Shown: piece after piece, positions 1 to 5,931 of the stretch
How positions within the stretch are numbered: the stretch's first letter is position 1
How the letters are laid out: each line of letters begins with the position of its first letter
Assembly: GCA_902492545.1 (NCBI GenBank)
Contig: CABULX010000086.1
Location: 1 to 9,571 of the forward strand
Origin: an uncultured Collinsella sp.
GTDB taxonomy: Bacteria; Actinomycetota; Coriobacteriia; Coriobacteriales; Coriobacteriaceae
DNA length: 9,571 bases
Direction of reading: 5' to 3'
Position numbers and translations under genes: made by a program
Notes under the pieces: model-generated
What the model saw: only the letters and a program-made list of their open reading frames with translations
Told to the model about the DNA's origin: nothing
Databases searched by the model: none

Positions 1-72
1 GACCTGCGCGATAATGGACGGGAATTACACGGAAACGTAAAGGCTTCTTAAAGAAATGGCGAGGGCAGGGCG
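1..72. other. Leader region upstream of the nitroreductase gene
   Basis: No complete gene is seen here. The stretch is less GC-rich than the genes that follow. GATAAT at 10-15 resembles a -10 element, but its -35 would lie outside the window. A short perfect palindrome, TTCTT-A-AAGAA, sits at 45-55. Frame 1 is open from the window edge to a TAA at 49-51, so the end of an upstream gene is possible, but its codons (TTA, GTA, GGA, CGG) are unlike those of the neighbouring genes. A six-codon reading frame starts at ATG 56 and ends in an ATGA overlap with the nitroreductase start. GAGGG at 61-65 is a suitable ribosome binding site for the ATG at 73. Confidence 0.4.
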
Positions 73-945
73 ATGAACGAGCAGGTTTGCAAGGCGGACA
101 TGGGCGGCGGCGGAGCTGCGGGCGTGGATACGTGCGGCTATCCGGTCGAGACTACGGGCAACACGGTGCTGGACATCTTGGAGCGCCGTTCCTCCACGCG
201 TGCCTTCGCGCGTGATGACGACGATCGTCCCGTGGCGGTGACCGACGAGCAGCGGGCGGCGATTCTGCATGCGGCGAGCCGTGCGCCGTCGGCAGGCGCC
301 ATGATGATGTATTCCATCGTGAGCATTCGCGAGCAGGCTACGCTGGATCGTCTGGCCGACCTGTGCGACCACCAGCCCATGATCGCCAAGGCGCCCTGGG
401 CACTAATATTTGTGGTCGATTATGCCAAGTGGATCGATCTGTTTGAGCACGTGGGCTGCTTTGAGCCCGAGTTTGTCGAGCGCACGGGTAAGGCGCCCCG
501 CCGCGCGCCGGGTTTGGGCGACTTTGCCATCGCGGCCCAGGACGCCGTGATCGCCGCGCAAAACGCCGTGGTTGCCGCCGAGGCTCTGGGCCTGGGGAGC
601 TGCTATATCGGTGATATCGTCGAGAATGCCGAGGAAGTTGCCGAGCTGCTCGGTCTGCCGCTCTATACCATGCCGCTGTCGATGCTCATCATCGGCACGC
701 CCCGTAAGGAGCGTCCGGCCATTGCGCATCCTGTGGTGAACCTGGTGCACGAGGAGCGCTACTGCCGCGCCGATGCTGCGACCATGGACGCGCAGGTGGC
801 CGAGATGGACGCGATGTTTCGCCCGCATGCCCGCGAGGTGGGCGAGCGCGTGGTGGATATCTACACCCGCAAACACACGAGTCCCTTTATGGCCGAGATG
901 AGCCGATCCATGGAATGGTGGTTCAAAAACTGGCTCGGAAAATGA
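73..945 (+). CDS. Nitroreductase family FMN-dependent oxidoreductase (NfsA/NfrA-like)
   Basis: This is a 290-residue cytoplasmic flavoprotein of the nitroreductase superfamily. Such enzymes use bound FMN and NAD(P)H to reduce nitro compounds, quinones or flavins, usually as dimers. The FMN-contacting segments are visible: RRSSTRAF at 38-45, APSAGAMMMYS around 71-81, and the glycine-rich GLGSCYIGDI at 173-182, followed by ELLGLPLY and GTPRKERP at 208-215. The spacing of the last three resembles NfsA/NfrA proteins more than NfnB. The first 28 or so residues are a glycine-rich extension without family similarity, and a C-terminal tail with WWFKNWLG ends the protein, making it longer than the usual ~240. 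The ATG at 73 is chosen because GAGGG lies 7 bases upstream; an internal start at Met10 is possible. Substrate and cofactor preference cannot be read from sequence. Confidence 0.88.
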   Translation: MNEQVCKADMGGGGAAGVDTCGYPVETTGNTVLDILERRSSTRAFARDDDDRPVAVTDEQRAAILHAASRAPSAGAMMMYSIVSIREQATLDRLADLCDHQPMIAKAPWALIFVVDYAKWIDLFEHVGCFEPEFVERTGKAPRRAPGLGDFAIAAQDAVIAAQNAVVAAEALGLGSCYIGDIVENAEEVAELLGLPLYTMPLSMLIIGTPRKERPAIAHPVVNLVHEERYCRADAATMDAQVAEMDAMFRPHAREVGERVVDIYTRKHTSPFMAEMSRSMEWWFKNWLGK

Positions 946-946
946 C

Positions 947-981
947 GGATGTGACAAAGGGACCGTCCCTTTGTCACATTC
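947..981. repeat. Perfect hairpin repeat after the nitroreductase gene
   Basis: A 14-bp perfect stem (949-962 with 966-979) closes on a CCG loop and can be extended by a G-T wobble and one more G-C pair. The left arm reads ATGTGACAAAGGGA. It begins 3 bases after the nitroreductase stop and could fold in RNA from either strand. No T-run follows on the plus strand (ATTCCATATC), so it is not a typical intrinsic terminator. It may instead stabilise the mRNA 3' end or be one copy of a dispersed palindromic element. Its core, ACAAAGG...TCCCTTTGT, resembles the hairpin at 3425-3463. Dispersed copies are suspected, not shown. Confidence 0.75.
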
Positions 982-1040
982 CATATCGCCGCGGTGGCCT
1001 AAAGGCCGTATAAATGTTTATCTAGCTGGGAAAACAGTGC

Positions 1041-1069
1041 CATTCAAACATGGGCCGATTATCTATAAT
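1041..1069 (+). promoter_or_regulatory. Probable promoter of the kup gene
   Basis: TATAAT at 1064-1069 matches the sigma-70 -10 consensus exactly in the gap before kup. The best-placed -35, CATTCA at 1041-1046 with a 17-base spacer, is weak. A start near 1076 would give a leader of about 30 bases, too short for a riboswitch. TATAAA at 1009-1014 is a second, less convincing -10 candidate. Confidence 0.45.
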
Positions 1070-1104
1070 CCCTTCGAACATTAAAGTTGGGAGGAAACCG
1101 GCTT

Positions 1105-3132
1105 ATGGAACAAAAGGCCAAGGAGGCAGCCTCGCACGCTGCGATTCCTGTGAGCATCTCGGCGATGCTCGTCACGCTGGGCGTGGTGTATGGCGATATC
1201 GGCACCAGCCCCATGTATGTAACCAAGGCACTCGTTGCCGGCAACGGCGGCATCGGAAGCGTCACGGAGGAGTTCGTGCTCGGCGCGCTCTCCCTTGTCG
1301 TGTGGACGGTCACGCTGCTGACGACCGTCAAGTACGTGCTGATCTCGCTGCGCGCCGACAACCACGGCGAGGGCGGTATCTTTGCTCTGTACAGCCTGGT
1401 CAAGCGTTGCGGCAAGTGGCTCATCATCCCCGCCATGCTGGGCGGCGCCGCATTGCTCGCTGACGGCATCCTGACGCCCGCCGTTACCGTTACCACGGCC
1501 ATCGAGGGCCTGCGCACCATCCCGGCGGTCCATGCCGTGTTGGGTGACGATCAGGGCCGCGTCGTGGCCATCACGCTTGCCATCATCATCGCGCTCTTCT
1601 TGGTACAACGTATCGGTACGGCCAAGATCGGTCACGCTTTTGGCCCCATCATGACGCTGTGGTTCCTGTTCTTGGGCGGCACGGGTCTGTTCTTTGTCTT
1701 CCAGTACCCCGCGGTGCTGCTGTGCCTCAACCCGCTGCGTGGCATCGGCTTTTTGTTGAGCCCCAACAACCACGCGGGCATCATGATTCTGGGCAGCTGC
1801 TTCCTTGCCACCACCGGTGCCGAGGCGCTCTATTCCGACATGGGCCACGTGGGCCGCGGCAACATCTACGCTACCTGGCCGTTCGTTAAGTGCTGCCTGC
1901 TGCTTTCCTATATGGGCCAGGGCGCTTGGCTTATCAACAACGCCGCTAACCCCGAGCTCATGGGTATCGCCGACCTCAACCCCTTCTACCAGATGCTCAC
2001 CCCGGGCCTGCGTCCCTTTGCCGTCGGCCTTTCCACCGTCGCGGCCATCATTGCCTCGCAGGCGCTCATCACCGGCGCATTCTCGCTGGTGTCCGAGGCC
2101 AGCCGCCTGGACCTTATGCCGCACATGCAGGTTTTCTACCCTGCTGAGACCAAAGGCCAGCTTTATATTCCCATGGTCAACAACGTCATGCTCGTGGGCT
2201 GCGTCATCGTGGTGCTGCTGTTCCAGAACTCGGCGCATATGGAAGCCGCCTACGGCCTTGCCATTACGCTGACTATGATGTGCACCACGATGCTGCTCTT
2301 CTTCTACCTGCACGAGGAGCGCAAACTCAAGGTTGCTCCGTGGATCTTCGCGGCCTTCTTCCTTTTGCTCGAAGGCTTCTTCTTCGTGAGTTCGCTCACC
2401 AAGTTCTTCCACGGCGGCTACTTCACCATCCTTATGGCCATGCTCATCATGGGCATTATGGTGTGCTGGTACAACGGCACGGCGGTCGAGCAGCGCCAGT
2501 TTACGCTGCTGCCGCTGCGCAGCTACCTGCCGCAGCTCAAGCGCCTGCGCGACGACGACCGTTACGAGCGCATGAGCGACAACGTCGTGTACCTGACCAA
2601 GGACACCCATACCGACTACATCGACCGCGATATCGTCTATTCGATCTTGGACAAGCATCCCAAGCGCGCCCGCGCCTGGTGGTTTGTGAATGTCGAGACC
2701 ATGGACGAACCGCACACCTTTGCCTATTCGGTCGAGACGTTCGGCACCGACTACGTGTTCCGCGTGCATCTGTACCTGGGCTACAAGATCAACCAGCGCG
2801 TCAATGCCTACCTGCGTCAGGTTGTTCAGGACCTGGCTGCCACCGGCGAGTTGCCGCCGCAGACGCATGACTACTCGGTCTACAAGGATCCGGGTAACAT
2901 CGGCACGTTCAAGTTCGTCCTGATCCGTAAGCTTTTGGCGCCCGAAAGCGATGTGGAGCCCAGCGAGCGTACGGCCATCACGCTCAAGTACATCATCCGC
3001 CGCGCCGCCGGCACGCCCGCGCGTTGGTACGGCCTGGAGAACTCCAACGTGAGCTTTGAGTACGTGCCGCTGTTCACCAAGTTCAAGGCCGTGAATAAGA
3101 TGCAGCGCCTGGCTCCCAACGAGCGGCCGTAG
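1105..3132 (+). CDS. kup: Kup/HAK/KT-family potassium uptake transporter
   Basis: This 675-residue inner-membrane protein imports K+, most likely with protons, as other members of the family do. The family signature GVVYGDIGTSP is at 26-36 in the first membrane helix. DGILTPAVTVTTAIEG (120-135) and TGAEALYSDMGHVGR (237-251) are further conserved Kup segments with the acidic residues D31, E134 and E240. About twelve hydrophobic helices fill residues 15-455, and a soluble domain follows from about 460 to the end. Length is slightly above E. coli Kup (622). ATG 1105 is chosen because GGGAGG at 1089-1094 sits 10 bases upstream; a start at TTG 1087 would place that site inside the gene. A small membrane protein and a KdpDE-like two-component pair follow on the same strand, which suggests joint control of potassium uptake. 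Regulation by KdpE is an inference. Confidence 0.95.
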   Translation: MEQKAKEAASHAAIPVSISAMLVTLGVVYGDIGTSPMYVTKALVAGNGGIGSVTEEFVLGALSLVVWTVTLLTTVKYVLISLRADNHGEGGIFALYSLVKRCGKWLIIPAMLGGAALLADGILTPAVTVTTAIEGLRTIPAVHAVLGDDQGRVVAITLAIIIALFLVQRIGTAKIGHAFGPIMTLWFLFLGGTGLFFVFQYPAVLLCLNPLRGIGFLLSPNNHAGIMILGSCFLATTGAEALYSDMGHVGRGNIYATWPFVKCCLLLSYMGQGAWLINNAANPELMGIADLNPFYQMLTPGLRPFAVGLSTVAAIIASQALITGAFSLVSEASRLDLMPHMQVFYPAETKGQLYIPMVNNVMLVGCVIVVLLFQNSAHMEAAYGLAITLTMMCTTMLLFFYLHEERKLKVAPWIFAAFFLLLEGFFFVSSLTKFFHGGYFTILMAMLIMGIMVCWYNGTAVEQRQFTLLPLRSYLPQLKRLRDDDRYERMSDNVVYLTKDTHTDYIDRDIVYSILDKHPKRARAWWFVNVETMDEPHTFAYSVETFGTDYVFRVHLYLGYKINQRVNAYLRQVVQDLAATGELPPQTHDYSVYKDPGNIGTFKFVLIRKLLAPESDVEPSERTAITLKYIIRRAAGTPARWYGLENSNVSFEYVPLFTKFKAVNKMQRLAPNERP

Positions 3133-3182
3133 ACGCCGGTGGCTACATTTTGATGGATAAGCATGAGGCCGGGGAGGAAAAC

Positions 3183-3377
3183 ATGGATACAAAGGCGCTC
3201 GATGGCCGTGAGGCGGTGGTCGAAATGGTGCGTGAGGCGCGCGTCGACGCCGCCGAAGATCGGTTCTTTACGAATCGTGCCAACATGGACATGGCCGATC
3301 GTGTGATTTCGGTCGTGGCACTGGTGTTTGTCGCGGTGTGCGTGTGTGCCCTGCTCGCGCACGTGCTGTTTGTCTAG
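3183..3377 (+). CDS. Small single-pass membrane protein of unknown function
   Basis: I do not recognise the family of this 64-residue protein. Residues 1-40 are polar and rich in charged residues (several Asp, Glu and Arg), ending in DMADR. Residues 41-64 form one hydrophobic helix rich in valine (VISVVALVFVAVCVCALLAH) that runs almost to the C-terminus, with two cysteines at 53 and 55. No signal-peptide cleavage site is apparent. A very strong ribosome binding site, GGGGAGG at 3171-3177, sits 5 bases before ATG 3183; the in-frame ATGs at 3150 and 3153 lack such a site. The gene lies 50 bases after kup and ends 47 bases before a terminator hairpin, so it is probably co-transcribed with kup. 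A role as accessory or regulatory subunit of Kup, or as a link to the kinase, is a guess from position. It is longer than KdpF (about 29 residues) and shows no clear likeness to it. Confidence 0.75.
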   Translation: MDTKALDGREAVVEMVREARVDAAEDRFFTNRANMDMADRVISVVALVFVAVCVCALLAHVLFV

Positions 3378-3410
3378 CGACCGCCGGTCGTAGAAGGCTT
3401 TACACTTAGA

Positions 3411-3471
3411 ACCACCACAAGGGGAAACCACCACAAAGGTGCCTGTCCCCTTTGTGGTGGTTTTTGTTTTT
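3411..3471 (+). terminator. Hairpin terminator with duplicated left arm, before the kdpD-like gene
   Basis: A perfect 15-bp stem (3425-3439 with 3449-3463, left arm AAACCACCACAAAGG) with a 9-base loop is followed by TTTTTGTTTTT at 3461-3471, a good intrinsic terminator on the plus strand. Just upstream, 3411-3424 (ACCACCACAAGGGG) is a near-copy of the left arm. It can pair instead with 3447-3461, with one bulged base. The two left arms therefore compete for one right arm. The element ends only 3 bases before the purine-rich ribosome binding site of the kinase gene, leaving no room for a separate promoter after it. TTTACA (3399-3404) and TACACT (3401-3406) upstream are weak promoter-like words. 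Confidence 0.8.
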
Positions 3472-3491
3472 GAGAGAGGAGCGGGGCGCTG

Positions 3492-5117
3492 ATGGACGTC
3501 CGTACGGACGGCGATATTGCCGATAGCTTTTGGTGGCGGCGCACAACGTTGACGCGCCGCACTCCTCTGTATGACGCCTGCGTATCGGCGGGGCTGCTGG
3601 TTGCGGCGACGATTGTGGGCGCGTTGCTCGACCATCCGGGTCTCGCGCCGAGCATCATGATCGTCTATGTGTTCGCCGTTCAGCTGTGCGCATTCTTTAC
3701 CTGGAGTCGCCTGTATTGCTTGCTGAGCTCGGCTGCCGCCGTGGCGCTCTACAACTTCTTGTTTGTCGACCCGCGCTACTCGCTGTCGCTTATCGACCGC
3801 GGCTATCCCGGCATGTTCTTCATCATGTTCGTGGTCTCGCTCGTGTCGAGCTCGATTGCGTTGGCCCTGCGCCGCGCCTTGGCACAGGCTGCCGCCAGCG
3901 ACCGCCGCACGCATATGGTGCTCGAGACCAACCGCATGCTGCAGCGCTGCGCCGACGAGCAGCAGATTGTTCATGCCATGGCTACGCAGCTGGCGCGTCT
4001 TTCGGGCTGTCCGGTCGTGTGGTACAGCGCCGACGCCGAGGGCGATGACCTGTTGCCGCGTGCGACGTACACGGCCGTGGGCGATGCCGCGCCGGTGCAC
4101 GAGCTGGCGCCGCAGATGCCGCCGCGGCTCTCGGCGTCCGCCTATGTGGGAACGCCGCTCGACGCCACGTTTGGCGGCTCGGCGTTTTATGGCATCTACC
4201 TGACGGTTCGCACAGGCGACGGCTTCGTGCGCTCGGGCGACCCCGCCTCGGTGGTGGGCGTGCTGGCTATTGTTGCCGAGCCCGACGTGCTGACGCATGA
4301 GGAGCGGACACTTGCCGATGCCATCGTGAGCGAAGGCGAGCTGGCGCTCGACCGCGCCCGCGCCATGGAGGCCCGCGAGGAGGCGGCGGTGCTCGCCAAA
4401 AACGAACAGCTGCGCGCCAACCTGCTGCGCTCCATCTCGCACGATCTGCGCACGCCGCTTACCAGTATTTCGGGCAATGCCGATGTCCTGCTCGACCAAG
4501 GTTCGACCGGCACCGCGGTGCTCGATGCCCAGACGCGCCGCGGCCTGCTTCTATCCATTCGCTCGGATGCGCTGTGGCTCAACGCCACCGTCGAGAATCT
4601 GCTTGCCATCACCAAGCTCGAGGGCGGCGGTATGCGCCTGTCGACCACGCTCGAGCTTATGGACGATATCGTCGAGGAGGCGCTGCGCCACGTGAACCCT
4701 GCCGTGCGCGAGCACGACCTTAAGGTGGTGCCGTGCGACGAGCCGGCGCTCGTCAACGTCGATGCGCGTCTGATGGTGCAGCTGGTGGTCAATCTGGTGA
4801 ACAACGCCATCACCTATACGCCCGCAGGCTCGCATATCGTGATTTCGATTGGCGTCGACGATGGACGCGTGGCGTGCTCGGTGGCCGATGACGGCCCGGG
4901 CATTGCGCCCGAGGACCGCGAGCGGATCTTTGAGTCGTTCTACACCGCCAACCATGGTCTTGCCGATAGCCACCGCAGCGTGGGCCTAGGTCTTTCGCTC
5001 TGCCGCTCCATTGCGTTGGCGCATGGCGGTAGCATAGAGGTTGCCGCGGCGGACCCGCACGGCTCGGTCTTTACGATTGAGCTTCCCGTCGCCGACGTTT
5101 CGTTTGATAAGGAGTAG
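3492..5117 (+). CDS. kdpD: KdpD-like sensor histidine kinase (short form, DUF4118 membrane domain)
   Basis: This 541-residue membrane kinase should phosphorylate the adjacent response regulator. Four hydrophobic helices lie at roughly 28-46, 52-70, 72-90 and 108-127, and the third is followed by NFLFVDPRYSL (88-98), typical of the KdpD DUF4118 membrane domain. A GAF-like region spans about 150-280. The kinase core follows: H-box SISHDLRTPLT with His317, N-box NLVNNAI (434-440), G1 box DDGPG (466-470) and G2 box VGLGLS (497-502). It lacks the N-terminal KdpD domain with its nucleotide-binding site and the universal-stress-like domain found in E. coli KdpD (894 residues); only about 27 residues precede the first helix. 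ATG 3492 has AGAGGAG at 3475-3481, 10 bases upstream. In E. coli, KdpD senses low K+; here the stimulus is inferred from membrane-domain type and position after kup. Confidence 0.9.
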   Translation: MDVRTDGDIADSFWWRRTTLTRRTPLYDACVSAGLLVAATIVGALLDHPGLAPSIMIVYVFAVQLCAFFTWSRLYCLLSSAAAVALYNFLFVDPRYSLSLIDRGYPGMFFIMFVVSLVSSSIALALRRALAQAAASDRRTHMVLETNRMLQRCADEQQIVHAMATQLARLSGCPVVWYSADAEGDDLLPRATYTAVGDAAPVHELAPQMPPRLSASAYVGTPLDATFGGSAFYGIYLTVRTGDGFVRSGDPASVVGVLAIVAEPDVLTHEERTLADAIVSEGELALDRARAMEAREEAAVLAKNEQLRANLLRSISHDLRTPLTSISGNADVLLDQGSTGTAVLDAQTRRGLLLSIRSDALWLNATVENLLAITKLEGGGMRLSTTLELMDDIVEEALRHVNPAVREHDLKVVPCDEPALVNVDARLMVQLVVNLVNNAITYTPAGSHIVISIGVDDGRVACSVADDGPGIAPEDRERIFESFYTANHGLADSHRSVGLGLSLCRSIALAHGGSIEVAAADPHGSVFTIELPVADVSFDKE

Positions 5118-5121
5118 CGCT

Positions 5122-5835
5122 GTGCCGAACTCTGCCGTAAAACCGCTCATCTTGGTCGTTGAGGACGATCCCGCCGTTCGCAACTTAATCGTTGCCGCGC
5201 TCGAGGCGCACGGCTTGCGTCATATGGCCGTGGAGACCGCCCATGCCGCCATCGCCGCCGCCTCATCGCAGACGCCGAGCATCGTGCTGCTCGATCTGGG
5301 CCTGCCCGATATGGACGGCGTCAAGGTGGTGGAGTCAGTGCGCACATGGTCGGGCATGCCGATCATCGTGGTCTCGGCGCGCAGCGAGGATGCGGACAAG
5401 ATCCGCGCGCTCGATGCCGGCGCCGACGACTACCTGACCAAGCCGTTTTCGGTCGAGGAGCTGCTCGCGCGCATTCGCACGACGCTCAGGCGTCTCTCGT
5501 ATGCGCAAACGGGCGGCGTTGCCTCCGAGGGCTCGTTCGATACCGGTGAGCTGCATATCGATTTTGATGCCGGCATCGCCACGATGGATGGCGAGGAGCT
5601 GCATTTGACACCGATCGAGTACAAGCTCCTGTGCCTGCTGGCGCATAACGCCGACAAAGTGCTGACGCACCAGTTTATCCTGCACGAGATTTGGGGCACG
5701 GCAACTAAGAGCGACCTGGCGAGCCTGCGTGTCTTTATGGGCACGCTGCGCAAGAAGATCGAGTCCGACCCCGCGCATCCGCGCTATATTCAAACGCATG
5801 TGGGTATCGGTTACCGATTGGTCACCCAAGGCTAG
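5122..5835 (+). CDS. kdpE: KdpE-like OmpR/PhoB-family response regulator
   Basis: This 237-residue cytoplasmic regulator is the likely phosphoacceptor partner of the upstream kinase. The receiver domain (about 8-122) has the acidic pocket E14-D15-D16, phosphoacceptor Asp58 in LLDLGLPDMDG, Ser85 in VVSARSEDADKIRALDAGADDYLTKPF, split here as VVSARSED (83-90) and ADDYLTKPF (101-109), and Lys107. The winged-helix DNA-binding domain covers about 138-235, with LTPIEYKLLCLL (162-173) and THVGIGYRL (225-233). The KdpE-type linker and ending fit the subfamily. The start is GTG 5122, with AAGGAG at 5109-5114 spanning the end of the kinase gene and a 7-base spacer; the two genes are 4 bases apart, so translation is probably coupled. 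An upstream ATG at 5041 lies inside the kinase gene and would add 27 unrelated residues. Targets may include the kup promoter, but no operator is identified. Confidence 0.93.
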   Translation: MPNSAVKPLILVVEDDPAVRNLIVAALEAHGLRHMAVETAHAAIAAASSQTPSIVLLDLGLPDMDGVKVVESVRTWSGMPIIVVSARSEDADKIRALDAGADDYLTKPFSVEELLARIRTTLRRLSYAQTGGVASEGSFDTGELHIDFDAGIATMDGEELHLTPIEYKLLCLLAHNADKVLTHQFILHEIWGTATKSDLASLRVFMGTLRKKIESDPAHPRYIQTHVGIGYRLVTQG

Positions 5836-5860
5836 ATCGCCGGCCACCATCCCAATATGA

Positions 5861-5931
5861 GTTGCGGTGAAATACGGTCTAACTTTGCCTAATTCCAGGC
5901 AAAACAGTCCGTATTCCACCGCAACTTTTTT
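5861..5931 (+). terminator. Long hairpin terminator of kdpE, between convergent genes
   Basis: A 65-base inverted repeat begins 25 bases after the kdpE stop. The outer stem pairs GTTGCGGTG (5861-5869) with 5917-5925. After one mismatch, AATACGG (5871-5877) pairs with 5909-5915. A small internal loop leads to TTTGCCT (5884-5890) paired with 5897-5903. Six T residues (5926-5931) follow on the plus strand, making it a good terminator for the kinase/regulator genes. On the minus strand it starts 5 bases after the rlmKL stop and would also form, but the sequence beyond it (TCATATTGGG) has no real T-run. The rlmKL stop codon (5930-5932, minus) overlaps the T-run. Confidence 0.85.

Noticed and set aside
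946..1104. Possible c-di-AMP or K+ responsive riboswitch in front of kup
   Set aside because: The -10 element at 1064-1069 leaves a leader of only about 30 bases, and no conserved riboswitch core is recognisable upstream of it.
3150..3182. Earlier ATG starts (3150, 3153) for the small membrane protein
   Set aside because: They lack a ribosome binding site, whereas ATG 3183 has GGGGAGG at an ideal distance.
1081..3192. 703-codon open frame on the minus strand across kup
   Set aside because: It is exactly opposite a certain Kup gene; its His/Gln/Arg/Glu-rich translation is typical of antisense frames in high-GC genes, and it has no recognisable domain.
2880..4499. 539-codon minus-strand frame across the kup end, small membrane gene and kinase
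   Set aside because: It crosses three plus-strand genes and a terminator hairpin and has no recognisable protein features.
5041..5121. Earlier ATG start for the KdpE-like regulator
   Set aside because: It would overlap the kinase gene by 77 bases and add an arginine-rich segment unlike any receiver domain; the GTG at 5122 has a strong ribosome binding site.
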